The notes under the pieces are model-generated. The model saw only the letters and a program-made list of their open reading frames with translations, searched no databases and was not told the origin of the DNA. A DNA stretch of 64,000 bases, taken from assembly GCA_001939145.1 (NCBI GenBank), contig LSRX01000048.1, positions 246,210-310,209 on the forward strand. The letters run 5' to 3'. Positions 44,503-56,989 of the stretch are shown here, one piece after another; the first letter of the stretch is position 1; each line of letters starts with the position of its first letter. Both the position numbers and the translations under genes were made by a program. Source of the DNA: Symbiodinium microadriaticum. Lineage: Eukaryota > Sar > Dinophyceae > Suessiales > Symbiodiniaceae.

Positions 44503-47500
44503 TCAGAAATACTCTTGCACATAGCCTCCACTGCCATCTACCAAGGATGCCACAAGCTCACAAGGCTCTCGTTCCCCCTCAAGGAGTGCCTGCAGCAAGA
44601 AAGCCGGGAGCGACTGCTGTCGAGCGAAGTCGACAGCGGACCAGCCACGCTTGGTCTGAAGATCAAGCTGGGCCCTTGCTGCAATTAACACTGCGGCACC
44701 ATCATGCTGGCCTGCCATGATGGCAGACATTAGGGGGGTCCTGCCCTCCCAATGGAAACACGTAACCGTGAGTGGCGTGACTCTGCCGAGTCGATGCTGA
44801 AGAGACATGATACCTACAACCATCCCCAAGCCGCTCGACAAGGGCGAAACGGCCTGCCTCTGTGTGTTCACATCTGCCCTTAGAGCAATCAACCGCTGTG
44901 CCAAGGCTGCATGCCCTCGGAGGATCAGGCTGTCATCAAGGGCGCGAGACAGAGTCAATGGGTCCAGAGCCTCTGTCCGACATGCCAGCTCTTCGAAGGC
45001 TGCTAAAGAGCCAAACATGCAGGCGATACTAATCATGCTGTTCCCAAATCTGTCCCTGGCAAGCGGACTGCAGCCGGCCTCGCAGAGCATTCGAACGCCC
45101 TCCGCATTGTCGCCCATGCATGCAGAGGCCAGCCCCCATCTGCTGTGAGGCGATGCTTTCGCCTGCATAAGTACACGACCTGCCTCGTTGTTACGATGCG
45201 CAAGGCAAAGATCCAGAGCTTCAACTCCTGCCACCGTGGTTCCGTGGTTGGGGTTGGCCTTTCTGGTCTTGCAACTCGGATCAGCTCGCTGCTCGAGGAG
45301 GCCTTGGATCAAGAGCGGCTCGCCGCGAAGGGCCGCATAGTGCAGAGGCGACCATCCACTTCCGTCGATGTCGGAGATGGTCTCGAAGCCATTCTGAAAC
45401 AAAAACTCGGCGACCGCATGGGATGCCGGGTCCAGGCTGCTGGGTTCAGCCCCTTCGTCTTGAAACAAGCAGTACTTGGGCAGTACCTTGAATCCTCTGA
45501 GCAGAACCGGTTGAAGGTTCAACAACACTCGGTAACCACCTAGATCACGTGCCCGCAGCAGCATCAGCAACTTTCCGTGCAATGCCTTCTGGAGAACTGG
45601 GCCCAACTTGATTTTGTCAGACTCCAGGGTGAAATCGCATTCACCCGGGCTTCGGGCCATGGAGCCGTAGTGCATGACAGAGGAAACGACGGTTATTTGC
45701 GTCTGGCTTTTGATCACGATGAGGGGCGCCTCTTCCGAAAGCTCCCGGCAAAGTCTCTCCACGAGACACCATCCTCTCTGAGCCCAAGATACTTCTGTAA
45801 AGACTGCACCCAGGTCTGTGTTTTCAATCACCGGAGCAAGGACAAAGAAAAAAGCACACCTGAGCATGCTTCGCAACTGACTAGGGCTAGGGCCTCTTCC
45901 TGAGATTCCTGGTGACTCTACAGATCTTGGTTGCCTGTAACGGGGGCCTCGACTACCATTTATCATGACCCTCCCACCTGGCAACGTATGCGGGGATGGA
46001 GTCGACAGCCTTGTGGAAGCTTTCGCTCTTTTCCAGCTGCGGGCAAGAGAAATAGTCGTACCAGAAGAAGAGAGGCTCGGAATTCAGCCCAGAAGAAGGC
46101 ATTCCTGGAAGTCAGCGCTCAGTTAGCTTGGCGAGTTTGTGTACGAGCTGATGATTATGGTTGGGGTGATCCTACGGTGCATTACGTCAGACGTCTACTC
46201 AGTCGTCGTCATAACTTGAACAACTGCATGGTCAGCAACAGGTTGTCACAACACAATCGTTCGTCGTTCCACCTCTGCTACTTATTATTGAACCAAAGCC
46301 TTAAGAAGGCAATGCCGGGGGGCTGGGCTGTGAGGTGACCCTCTCTCGCTCGTTCCCATACAAATCCTGTGTATCTTCGCTCTTCGCCTCGAAAACGTAA
46401 GAGAACCCATGGCTGTGATATCGAAACCTCTCATACATGGTTATTGAGTGCGTATGACACGCATCGTATCTGTTGGGAAGTCATTACGGTGACACCAAAA
46501 GTATTTCCTACGCTCGTTAGGTTAGTACGAGCATAAGCTGCATGAGCAGTTCGTGGTGCGTTCGTAGCAGTTTCAAACAAGGCTGTGAGCGCCAATGCCA
46601 TTGCCGTCAGAATTTCTGGCTTACGAGAACCGTTCACCAAAAAGGGATTGGCAACATCGGCAAGATGCATATCACGTGTAGTACTCAATGATCTCAGTGA
46701 TTCCGGCGTGAGCCCAGCACTTGCAATCTTCGTAATACTCCGGGATCCAAGACAGCTTCCAACAGCCCTCTGGTTCAATGGATCCCTGCGATAGAAATTC
46801 AATCGAAGGGTTCCAAGATCCTAGAATGCCGCCGACTTCCCCGCTTCACGCCGATTCAAGTCTAGCCGGTCCGGGACCCAAGAGTGTTTCGACCTCTGGT
46901 AAAACCTTGAATCTTGGATCCCTCCTCACAATCCTCAATCTGGGTTGCCCAAACTGCAAAAGAGTCTACTAGGTCATGTGTATCCGGATTTACACAACTA
47001 AAGCTGTTTGACAAATTTTGCGTGGGTGCCGCGAACTTGCACTTGCAGAGTTCTGCTCTCAAAACAAACCACCTGCTCCCGGGGCACTTACGACCACCAC
47101 TGGAATGACATAAGCATGATAACCCTTTTTCAAATTTCAACGTTCCACGGCCGGCAGATTTGAATTCCACGACTGGCAGATTTGAGCAGCATGCAAATTC
47201 GAGGCTGAAGCTACGGCTGCTGTGCAAGCTCACGAGCCTGCGATACTGTACTTTGCAGTGTCGGTCTTCTCGAGCTGTTTGAGCATCCCCATTGGCTTTT
47301 GTACATGTGCTGAACATACTATGAGTTATCCGAAAGCCAGGATTGGTTGCAGTTTGAAGATGTGACGCGGGAAGAACAGTTCTGGCACTTGGATAATCTT
47401 GTACAACAGTCGAGAAACATCAATCTCATGGACCCTCAAGCCCTACGCCCTTAAAGCCTAAACCTCTAAATCCCTACATCCCCAAGACCTTACCCTAACC

Positions 47501-48597
47501 CTAAACCCTAAACCTTAAACCCTAAACCTAAACCCTACCGTAAAACCCCCAAAACAATCCTCTGCAACTTAAAAGATTGGACCAAGCGTCCGTGGCCAGG
47601 TCTTAGCATCTCGGCGTGAGCATCTTGATAGAGGTATGGCATCTCGGTCATCATGTGCCTTCCCAGGGGTAATATAGGGGGCCTTAATAATTAGAATAGG
47701 GTTTTGAGGTGTATTATACTATAGATGTAATAAGGAACACCCCAAAATAGTATTGGTAAGTATTTAGGCCCTTATATTAGGCTTCCGAGTTCAATTTCGG
47801 CTCCCGCAACTCGCACGAGGCAGGCAAGGGTAGGCGCTCAACTCGGCGCTTGCAGTTTTTCCCCCTCTCGCATGGAGAGGATCAATGCCTATAGAGGCAT
47901 AATTACCTACGGTTTAACATGTTGGGTGTAGGGTTTAGCAGGGCTTGAGGGAGGCTCAGGGTTTCGACTTTCGAGTTTGTCCAGAAGGACCCTAATGCAC
48001 AAATCGTCTCCAAAGCAAGGTCATACATACCGCTAGATAACGTGTCTCTAGATCCTGAAGGCAAGCCCTCACTTCCTCGAAATCGAAACCTTCCGTTCTG
48101 AAAGCCGTACTTGTTACTCTCGGCTAGGTGGAAACCCGTGTCTGTCGTGCCCGTGGCTGCAAAATCTTGAGCCTTTGGAGAACGCCAGCTCCCCAAACAC
48201 CCCCGATCATCGAGCTCCAGCTATCCTGCCTCAAAGCGTCCTGTAGCACTGACATCTGCCTGAACTCTGGGTCCGGATGACTTGCTGCCACCCACTGGTG
48301 CGAGATGAAAGCAGCCTTCCCCATGCTCCTCTCGAATAGGACCAACGCGCCCTTCTCCTTCCAGACTCAGAACAGCAACTGTTCACAAGTAACGCGTCAC
48401 AAGTACCTTTAAACCGTACCCCAGCTGTCGGGGTGATAACGCCCTCAGATCCTTGCATAGCAGAGATGCACTCCTACAGTATGCCCTGATCCCCTGGCCC
48501 CTTGAAACTGCGACACCGAAACCCCGCCGACCTTGAGCTCTTCGTGGGAACAAATCTTGGTCATCCGCAGCAAGGCTTCCATAGGCAAGGTGTACAT
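44503..48597 (-). CDS. Ankyrin-repeat protein of the dinoflagellate WYDYFSCPQ family, multi-exon
   Basis: Exon 1 (48597-48532) reads MYTLPMEALLRMTKICSHEE. A 174-bp GT-AG intron (48531-48358) leads to exon 2 (48357 to about 48226) with KAAFISHQWVAASHPDPEF. A middle exon is unresolved. The next exon, 46104-45978, reads MPSSGLNSEPLFFWYDYFSC and ends SIPAYVA before GTGGGA. A 118-bp intron (45977-45860) joins in phase to 45859-44503, starting RCAFFFVLAPVIENTDLG and SWAQRGWCLVERLCRELS. Ankyrin repeats follow (GWSPLHYAALRGEPLLIQGL; GRTPLMSAIMAGQHDGAAVL). I know this architecture from many dinoflagellate proteins; its biochemical role is unknown. Ankyrins mediate protein binding, and the N-terminal domain is probably intracellular. 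No catalytic residue claim is made. Confidence 0.8.
46431..46802 (-). CDS. ORF nested in an ankyrin-gene intron, 123 codons
   Basis: ATG to TGA frame between the SHQW and WYDYF exons, same strand. The product reads ITKIASAGLTPESLRSLSTT, ANPFLVNGSRKPEILTAMAL and TNLTSVGNTFGVTVMTSQQI. It is evenly composed and protein-like, with codon use less G/C-biased than the ankyrin exons. I do not recognise it. It may be a transferred or retroposed fragment, or chance. Confidence 0.3.
   Translation of the reverse strand: MNFYRRDPLNQRAVGSCLGSRSITKIASAGLTPESLRSLSTTRDMHLADVANPFLVNGSRKPEILTAMALALTALFETATNAPRTAHAAYARTNLTSVGNTFGVTVMTSQQIRCVSYALNNHV
47491..47540 (+). repeat. Interstitial telomere-like array (CCCTAAA)n
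   Basis: About seven degenerate CCCTAAA/CCCTAA units inside the ankyrin-gene intron. The reverse complement is TTTAGGG, the telomere repeat type of dinoflagellates. Confidence 0.85.
47669..47785 (+). repeat. Dispersed repeat R2 (MITE-like), copy 2
   Basis: Begins GGGGGCCTTAATAATTAG and ends TATTTAGGCCC; the ends are near inverted repeats. Aligns with 26131-26240 and 61538-61690. Confidence 0.6.
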
Positions 48598-48955
48598 CGG
48601 GAACAACGTCGTAGATGCATCTGCCAGCCAACATACCAAGAACGGAAAATAACTACCGCATGACTGCCCACGTCTAGGCATGCTGCTACTACCACCACCA
48701 TTGTATATACCATCACTGCCACCGCAACCGCAACCGTGAGAGCTTTCCCGCAGCCTTCATGATGTTCTTGTTGCAGCCGCTTCACAAACTGCTCCAGTGA
48801 GCAGGGGGATCTCCGAGGTCGACAAAGGAAAGCCATGCTCTCTAAGGGCAGCTGACAACACTTGGACCATGGTATCTTGCCCAAAACGCAGTCCAAAGCA
48901 GAAGTGGGGGTCATGCCTTGGGAAGGCTGGGAGCTCCATTCGCACCTAGACTTAG

Positions 48956-49064
48956 CCCTAAGGGTCCAAAGGACCCAATCATTAGGTACTTCGGTTTCGC
49001 ATAGTAGCTCTGTAGGTTACTATTTGGGAGAGTATATGAGTATTAGGTACTTGGACCCTTAGGG
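48956..49064. mobile_element. Hairpin MITE-like element
   Basis: Perfect 14-bp inverted repeats: CCCTAAGGGTCCAA (48956-48969) and TTGGACCCTTAGGG (49051-49064). A short internal word, ATTAGGTACTT, occurs twice. Non-coding; lies upstream of the ankyrin gene. Confidence 0.7.
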
Positions 49065-50310
49065 TAGATGTATTAGATAAGGGTCGCCAAACCAGGAAAG
49101 GAAACGAGATTGAAAAGGGAACAAGGCAACAGGAACCCCAGGCTTAGACATCGAGCTTGATCTTCCCAGGCCGACGGCCAACTGTCAGAGTCCATCGGAT
49201 GCTTCAGGGGTTTGAACTCCCTGTACTGTACCTTCCTTCAGTACCAACAACCCTATCAAACCACGCTCATGCACAAGGAACTGGCTGCTCTTCAATGAGC
49301 CTCCACATTTCTGACACAACCGTCAGCCGTCAAAGCGGCTTAATCATATGGCTACAGCCCAACCCCTAACAAGCCGAGGTCTCCTTAAGATAAAAATCTG
49401 AGGGCTTTGGGATACACGACCAAAGAAGGCGGGGGCATCCGTAACCCCGTAAATCCCTAAGCCGCATCAGCTCACATGGAACAAAGTCTTGTATGAGTAC
49501 ACTCAGCTGGCAAAACTCCCGCTGCTTCTGATATACTGCTCGCACGATCGCTAGATTGTCTTCGTTTTGCTTGAAACTGCTGTCGTTTCACCGGTAGGCC
49601 CCATACGAGTGCACAAACGTTCTGTCGCTGCCGGAAACGTCTGAGGCTTCCACATGGAGGCCACTCTCTGCGCCTCCTCGAAATCGCGCCTGGAAATGGG
49701 AGGTTCCCAAGTGTCCCAGACATGTCCAGGATTCCGCCTTGATGGGGCCCAAAGAGAAGCAAGTTTTAGCTTGCGGGCTAGGGTGGAGGCACTGGCCCAT
49801 GAATCCGACAGGTTGGAACCGCATGCTTGCCCTTATAAGACAAGCTTCCGGGCGAAACAACCATGAGCCTGAAGCTCAAGCCGGAAGTGCCGAAAACAGC
49901 GGAGCACTCCCCGAAGTCCCTAACTCCCTAGGACTTCACGGCAGAGACCGCTTTGACTTGTAGTCGGGTCGGACCCGAAACATAAAAACTAATGCCACAA
50001 TGAGCCAAAACAAAGCCGTAAAAGAAAGACTGCCACCAGCAGAGACGAAGCACTTGATCTGCTGCCGGGGTTGGACATATTGCGAAGCACGGATGCCTCC
50101 TCTGCGGATGAGCACGGAAGGACTAACTTGAACACTAAACAAACCCAATACTACTGGTATGATGTCTCTCAAGCGAGTCCAGTTCTTCCGACCCCAATCG
50201 GAGACACCGCTATGTCAGGGTAGGAACGAGAAAAGAGGAAGGGAGGGGAAGCCAACCAAGGAACCCCGGCCCTAAACGCAGTGCGAACTTCAAGTGCGCA
50301 CCTATTCATG
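49065..50310. other. Gene-poor stretch with small ORFs
   Basis: 49588-49866 is open on both strands with protein-like products, so neither can be preferred. A minus-strand frame 50172-49936 contains a hydrophobic segment (LSFTALFWLIVALVFMF) and lies downstream of a spliced-leader-like word at 50311-50321. Confidence 0.3.
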
Positions 50311-50321
50311 CTTGAGCCAAA
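50311..50321 (-). other. Spliced-leader-like word
   Basis: TTTGGCTCAAG on the minus strand matches the last 11 bases of the dinoflagellate spliced leader. It may be a relic left by genomic integration of a trans-spliced mRNA. Confidence 0.3.
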
Positions 50322-52990
50322 CGTTGTAACAAGGCTCTTGACGCACTATCACACAGCAACAGATCTACTGCTGTACACTGCTTTACAACAACAGAAGAGG
50401 GGAAGCATAACTTTCCAACTAGTCCGCATGAAAAAGCAAAAAGGCTTGGGATGGAGGGGAAGCTGCGAAGCAGGCACTCGGAGTCCAAGCTGGTGATGGA
50501 CCACCCTCGTTCGGGTTGCTACTCAGCCATCCTACTATAAGGGTTAATTAGTATAAGGGCGTATGTATGTTGAGGGGTTCCTATAAATATGAGTACATTT
50601 CGTCTTCCTGAGTACTACAGTAACTGCAGCAGAAGCTACGAGGTTCCGGTTGGTGATTGAAGCTGGCAATGGCTTCGGCTTTGGAGTTTAGGGGATTGGG
50701 GTGTAGGATGAACCTGCTCCAGATCTGAGCTTGTCGGGATGCAAAGTTCTGGCATTCTTGCACACTGTCCCTTACAGGTAGGCTTTCTGCATTGCCAGGT
50801 CTTCCTCTTCTTCCTGCTACTAGTGTTACTACGCTAGCGTCATTGTGCTAGGCATAGGTACTATATGTTTAAGTTAAGAGGTTAAGTTTTAAGCTAATGC
50901 ATTTACAACATAACTACAATTTTCAATGCTGCACAGGACTCCCCACAATAAAGATCTATAAAGCATCTCCTGGCACTCCAGGCTTGCCATTGCTCCAGGT
51001 ATGCTCTGCCCAGGCATCCGCCAGCGTCTTGTTCCGGAGTGGGGAGTAAGGACCATTTTCCTTAGAGGTTCAAGTTTGGGATTGCTCTTGCTCGAGGCGG
51101 GTTGAAACAGCAATCGTGTCCTAAACCCCAAGCCCAGTATTGGGAAGGGGTGTGGGGCTCAAGGTAACTATGTCGTATCATACGGTTCTCCTGGAACAGC
51201 TTCGGGCAGTCCAAGTCCGGGTAAAGTCCTGCCCTGACGTAGCCAAAGCAAGCGAAGAAGTGGACGGTTCGAGCTTCATGTTACTGGCATGGGTCATGGC
51301 CCACGGGTTGTCAGGCTCTTTCGGGTTATGGCTTTCGGTCTAGGGATGCTCATGGCGAAGGGCTGCTGGCAGCGATGGTATTTACCGTAGCAATCTCCGC
51401 GGGCATCGAGGCCCACAATTGTGGGAAACTAGTTGCCCGCAGTACGACTGGCCATGGCAGTATAAGTTCAACTTATTCAGAATACTACTGCTCCGACCAG
51501 CGCGCCCATGTCGCTTCTTTCCACAATGACTAGTCGTGAATATTCGTGATGTGTGCCCGCCGGAGCATAAACGTTTACTTCACTGCTTCTTTCACATCCG
51601 CTTAGCTGACAGCTCGCATTGCCGGGAACAGACTCACTGTTACAATCTAGGGTAGGGCTCATCCCCAAACCCCTAGACTTCAATGAAGCAGGCGACTTTC
51701 AAATCAAACCTGACGCACTTTTGAGCTCGATGGTATCCCCTTCTTGCAGTCCCTGTCAGTGTACCTGTACTTTAGCATACTTCCTCCCACAACCTACAAG
51801 GAGAGATTAGGTTACCAGTTAAGGCCCCCTATGTTGTGCCCGATGAAAAACCTATGCAAAGGCGGAAAAAAACCTACAGCGCAAGCCCCTATTCCACCTA
51901 ATAATTCGTCGACGTGTTGGACCAGTCCCACAGTCCCTGCCCATAAAAAATCGATGAAGCCCTTACAAAGCCGCATTATAGTGATGAAAGTCTTGTATAC
52001 TATTTGTACTAATACTTGAGCAAGAAGACCAATAATGCTACTACCTGTAACTGTAATAACTTTAAAGCACTTCCACAGTCCCTAGCCAAGTTCTGAAGCC
52101 TCGAGCTCTTAAGGCCCGCAACAGAGTGGAGGGCTCCTGCGGCTTCTTCGGGGTTCTATACTGGTTCGTTAAGATTCCATAAGGTTCCATAACACTTCTA
52201 GATGGGGGGTCCATCAGGGGTCTTCAATAAGTGGTCTATAAGGGTCTACCCTAGTTACCTACTCACCGCCGAAGGCTCAATGTCGGCGAACTTCGCATTG
52301 GAGGATCCCATGGCTCCTAGGCCTCATGGCCAACTCACAGCCGTGCCTCCAAGGGTACAGTAGGCTCAAACGGGCAGGTGGGGTTTCAGTATAGCGTCTC
52401 ATGGCTACAGTACTTACAGTGGCTGAGAGATCGGTGGGCAAAGTCTCTGGTTCTGCCAGCTGCAAACACCTGAATCCATGGCTGAAGAATGGCTGTGGCC
52501 GGAAAATTTGCAACCTGCCCACAGGCAACCTGACTGCAGATGACACTTGCAGGACTCTATCAGCTGACGGAGACAACAGGCTCGTGAAATGAGGCGAGGG
52601 CGCTGCATCCAAGATGAGATCGGTTCCTTTGGGTGGACGCCGTGACAACGTCTGTTCGGCCAGGCCAACTCATGAGGACACTTTATATTCAGGACCGGGG
52701 AGGACTGCAACAAGCCATCCAAACCCACTGCGATGACCTGCGTTTACCAATACACGTAAGTATGTTTCAGTCCGGTGAATTAGGTGTACAGCTCACAGCT
52801 CCTCTCTGAAAACAACCAACCAAAAATGCAAGTGTAAGCACTCGGTGCAAGAAACTCATACGACCAAACCAACACTACCACCAGCGACTAGCGCTACTAC
52901 TGCCGCCACTACCCTGCCCCCTGCCACACAGGCGTGATTCTGATAATTAAATGACATTACACTACAATATATGACAAAAAACATGCCATT
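50322..52990. other. Gene-poor stretch
   Basis: Frames of 60-123 codons on both strands, none recognisable. 50520-50600 has AT-rich words similar in style to the R2 repeat. Confidence 0.35.
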
Positions 52991-52997
52991 GCAGAAT

Positions 52998-53060
52998 ATG
53001 TGTGTATATATATATATATGTGTGTGTGTGTATGTATGTGTATATATATATATATATAAC
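52998..53060 (+). repeat. (TA)n/(TG)n microsatellite
   Basis: Alternating TA and TG dinucleotide runs. Confidence 0.93.
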
Positions 53061-53142
53061 ATAACACAAAATAGAAGAATACAAGATAACATAATACAAG
53101 ACAATGTAATTTCACGTAATATAATATGAGGTGATGTACTTT

Positions 53143-53187
53143 ACTGTACTATACTATACTATACTATACTATACTATACTATACTAT
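53143..53187 (+). repeat. (ACTAT)n pentamer repeat
   Basis: About nine ACTAT units, followed by an AT-rich tract to about 53335. Confidence 0.92.
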
Positions 53188-56100
53188 AACACGCAATCAC
53201 ATAATATGATACAGTATTGTATACTATAACACACTATCATATAGTATGATATGATTATTGTATAATATAATTAGTAAAATATGCTTTGTTTAATTATACT
53301 CAAATATATTACACTAGTTAAAAGTACATATAACATGATCGGGCCCGGTTCTGACATAATATGTAACATGACATCACACAGCATACAGCAACACATCTTA
53401 ATCTGCAGGAAGGAGTAGCTTCCTGGCCGAGGGAAACACTCGCTTGTGGCCATGTCCACCGTGGCCTCGGCTCGCAAAGTGCGGCTCGACATGCCTTTCG
53501 CCGTTCGAGGAGCAAGCAGAGCAAGCAATCAGACCCCATGTAAATGGTTCTAGGGTTTAGAGCTTAGGGTTTAGGGGTTCTATCATAGCTATGTTGAGAT
53601 CCGTCTGTGATGTCGAATGAGCTCCGTACTGCCGTGGTCATGGTCTTCGTGACCGTGGCCTGTGCTGCCATCTGGCCACCAGCATGCACCGCTTCGAAGC
53701 ATGCATCTAACCTCAAAACGATCGAGTCCATGTCTGTCTGCCCTATGGACACCGTATCTCGTTGGATTCAATGGAGTGGCTCAGGCCTGCGACCCTTCTA
53801 AGCCACAAGATGAGAGCCCTTGACACCAGTCCAAACCTCCATGCGCTGGCTCGTGGTCGTGGCCTACCTGGCGTCGACTATAGGAAGAAGGATCAGAAGG
53901 TCCCTGGGCCTCCTCGGTTGCCTCCCGTTTTCCCTGGCAGTCTAACCGAGTCGAAAGGAAGCTCAGCGCGAAGTGCGGAGTTGCCTGAGTTTCACAAACC
54001 AAATACCGACACAACGACTCGTGCCGGACATGCCCTGGATTGAAAAGGGATGTGCTGAGCTTTCCACATCTCTGAATATCCGAACCTTAGAACCTTCCAG
54101 AGAAAACAGTGGAACCCCGGAAGCCATGTGCCTCGAGAGGTTGAGACTTCCACTTCCACACTCAACCGCCAATCTATTACAATATAGTCTTAATATTGGG
54201 TTGTAGGTCTAGTATTTTCTCATAAAACAAAAACCGTGATATGGGGTGCCATATACCATATAAAGCACATAATTTAATATAGAATGCCATGTAATATACA
54301 ATGTTTTGTCTGTACCTCAGCGGAGCCAGCTTCTCGCCCAAGGCTCCTAGGCGCAAGAAGAAGTATGAGGTGTAGAGTCCAAGAAGGGCTCAGGGGCTCA
54401 GGGATGCTTAGGGCTTAGAGTCTAGAGTTTGTGGGTTTAACGGTCGGGGACATCGCTAGCCCGAGCTTGGAGAGAACAGAGATTCAACTTCGCCTGGTCT
54501 GATTCGAAGTTTCAGGCTCAGGCTTTACTTTTTTTGATCACTTCAGCTGCATGAGGCTGCAGCTTCGGCTATGGAGTCTCAGAGAATTGGACCACAAGGT
54601 TTTGGAGTTCAAGGTGCAGGCATATTGCAGCAGTTTTGGGGCACAGGCTTCAGCCAGCAAAGCCTAGGGCCTGATAGCGCCTGAACCTATGGAACTCCCC
54701 GGAACCCGTCCCTCACCAGGGTCTTAGGTGTAGGAGGGCGGTTTCTCATTTTTCTCATTCATCTACTTGTGCATCAAAAACAATGGTGCTGGGTTTGCGG
54801 ACCAAGGTTTCGGATGTCGAGCGGTCTACGGTTAAGGTCTCGACTCCCACAGCTTGGCAGGTGGGGTGAAGAATGTGCTGTTCACTCGTCACATGGGCAC
54901 TGCAAATTCGCCCCAAGCCCCAATTTTTGGCAGCACAATCACTCTGATCTCCAAGCCGTGCACTTCCACGTCCCTACTCAGTTGGCCGATTGCCCACTTC
55001 ACCCGGGACGGGAGCAAAAGAAACGAAACAAACCAATACTGGCACTGCACATCCACACCATACACACTCCGCATCTCCCAATCGCTACACAACTAACGCC
55101 AGTTTGGGACTTTGGGTTTCATATTCAGTTCTCAGCTAACGTATCAGTCTTTAGCCTGTCATGCCCTGGCCCGCCGCACTGGGTTCCAGACAACGCTACA
55201 GCGAGGATAGCCAGCCATCGCACACTCCAGAATTTCATGGAGACAAGCTGCAACTGGACACTTAAGTCTGACGAAATGGCCATCTTGCAAGTCCGTAGAC
55301 CAGCGTGGGTGGTTTAAAATGGACCTCAGGATACTGCTAGCTTTTGAAGCAAGAAGAACACATTATCTTGGCCTGCCTTTGCCAAAAATATCATCGGCCT
55401 CAAACCCCAGTGCCATCTGCCCTGCCACCTGAAGCCGATCGCGTCCGTGCGGAATGGTAACGGAAAACACTAAAAGGCAAATGATGCTTCGAGGGTGAAG
55501 ATGTCAAAGGCTTAGGGCTCCGCACCTCAAGGTTGTAGCGGCTGTTCTGTTTCAATCTCGCTGGGACGAAGCCACAGTCCAGGGCAAGCTAACTGCACTG
55601 CATACAAGTAGGTTAGATTCAGATGGAGAACTGGTGCAGCCAGTTTAGAGTATTTGTCATCGAGAACATGCCGGAATGCCTAAACAAATAGATGCAACTT
55701 AGAAAGAACGAGAGGCAGAAATAGAGAGAGGCGAGACCCACAAAGAAAGAACACAATAGACAAACTGGAAGAGGGAGGACGAGGATAAGAATGCTACACA
55801 GGCAGTCTCAAGGCTGCAGATTGATGCGGGAGCGACCCTGTCAAGCTGCGAGTTCGGATCTTGGCTTTCTCGATGCGGCGGGGGTCGAATGAAGCTCGGC
55901 TGAAACGGTGGAAGACTGGAAGACACTCGCCTGGACCTGATCTTCTGCATGTCGGGCGACGCTACTGCCGTTTCGCACCCTGCTCTTCCTCAGCCGAGAT
56001 TGAGAAACCCGGTTGGCGAAGTCTCTCAGTGCAAAAACTGCTGCAAATCCTGCCGTGATCCCATCTGTTTCTGGGTTTAGGACTTAGGGGGGCACAACAA

Positions 56101-56989
56101 AAACTGGCAGAGTGCGTAAACCTCTCGGTCGGAAGGGTGGGATCGGCATGGCGATTTTTAACTCTCAAACAGCTGTTGCTTCTGCGTGAACGGCCACAGG
56201 GATATCGCCCGGGTTTAGGCAGGATGCCGTTTCGGGCATCTCACAGCAGTCTTCGGGCGCGGGTTTCCAATGTTTCGACGCTCCGGCCAGCAAGCACACC
56301 CTGCAGATGGGTCCTTGGAGATCTTCTCGAAGAGTTCGCACTTTCCTTTGCTATGCTGCAGCTCACGGACCTGGACCAGCCCAGAGAAAGGACAGTCGGA
56401 TACATGGGTGTATATATATATATATACACACCTAAAGCCTAAACCCTATGCATGCTATGTATGCATACATGCATGTTTCTGTACTCGCACAACAGCAGCC
56501 TTGAACCACTGCTTTGCCAGATAGGTCAGCCGTGGATCCTCGGATCTTGGGGCTTCAAGGCGAAGAACCTCTCAGCTTCCCGGAATTAAAGGGGGGTTTC
56601 GACTCCCACACCCTGCAGGCATGGCTTCATAGGTTAAGGATTGCTTTTTTTGGCGGACTGCATGCATCCAGCATCTCCAACCCGTGTTGGGCAGGCTTTT
56701 GGGCCACCTTAAGCCCGGATATTTGCAAATGTACCTTCGCGTGGCAATGAAAGACAAGCGGTGCCTTCTGCCGGATTTCCGTACCGACTGCAACCTTGGC
56801 GAAACCTGGCACGACCCCAACTCTCATCTATAGGCTGCTCAAAAACCCTCTCAGCTGTGCTTCCTGTTGACGGTAGGCTTCACCCCACATTGCGGACACA
56901 TACGCCTCCGTACAGTATCAGTAATATCCCCACGCTGCAGCCGCTCCTGCTGCTCCATGTAGTTGTCGAAGTCCAGCGCAAACGGCACT
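53188..56989. other. Gene-poor stretch with telomere-like words
   Basis: CTAGGGTTTAGAGCTTAGGGTTTAGGGG lies at 53550-53578 and similar words near 54400-54440. A short TA run lies at 56411-56428. The longest frame (54769-55317, 182 codons) is not recognisable. Confidence 0.35.

Noticed and set aside
44807-45903. Plus-strand frames of 108-132 codons
   Set aside because: Antisense shadows of the ankyrin exon.
49588-49866. Protein-like ORFs on both strands over the same 280 bp
   Set aside because: Neither strand has splice, homology or context support, which also shows how easily short frames look coding here.
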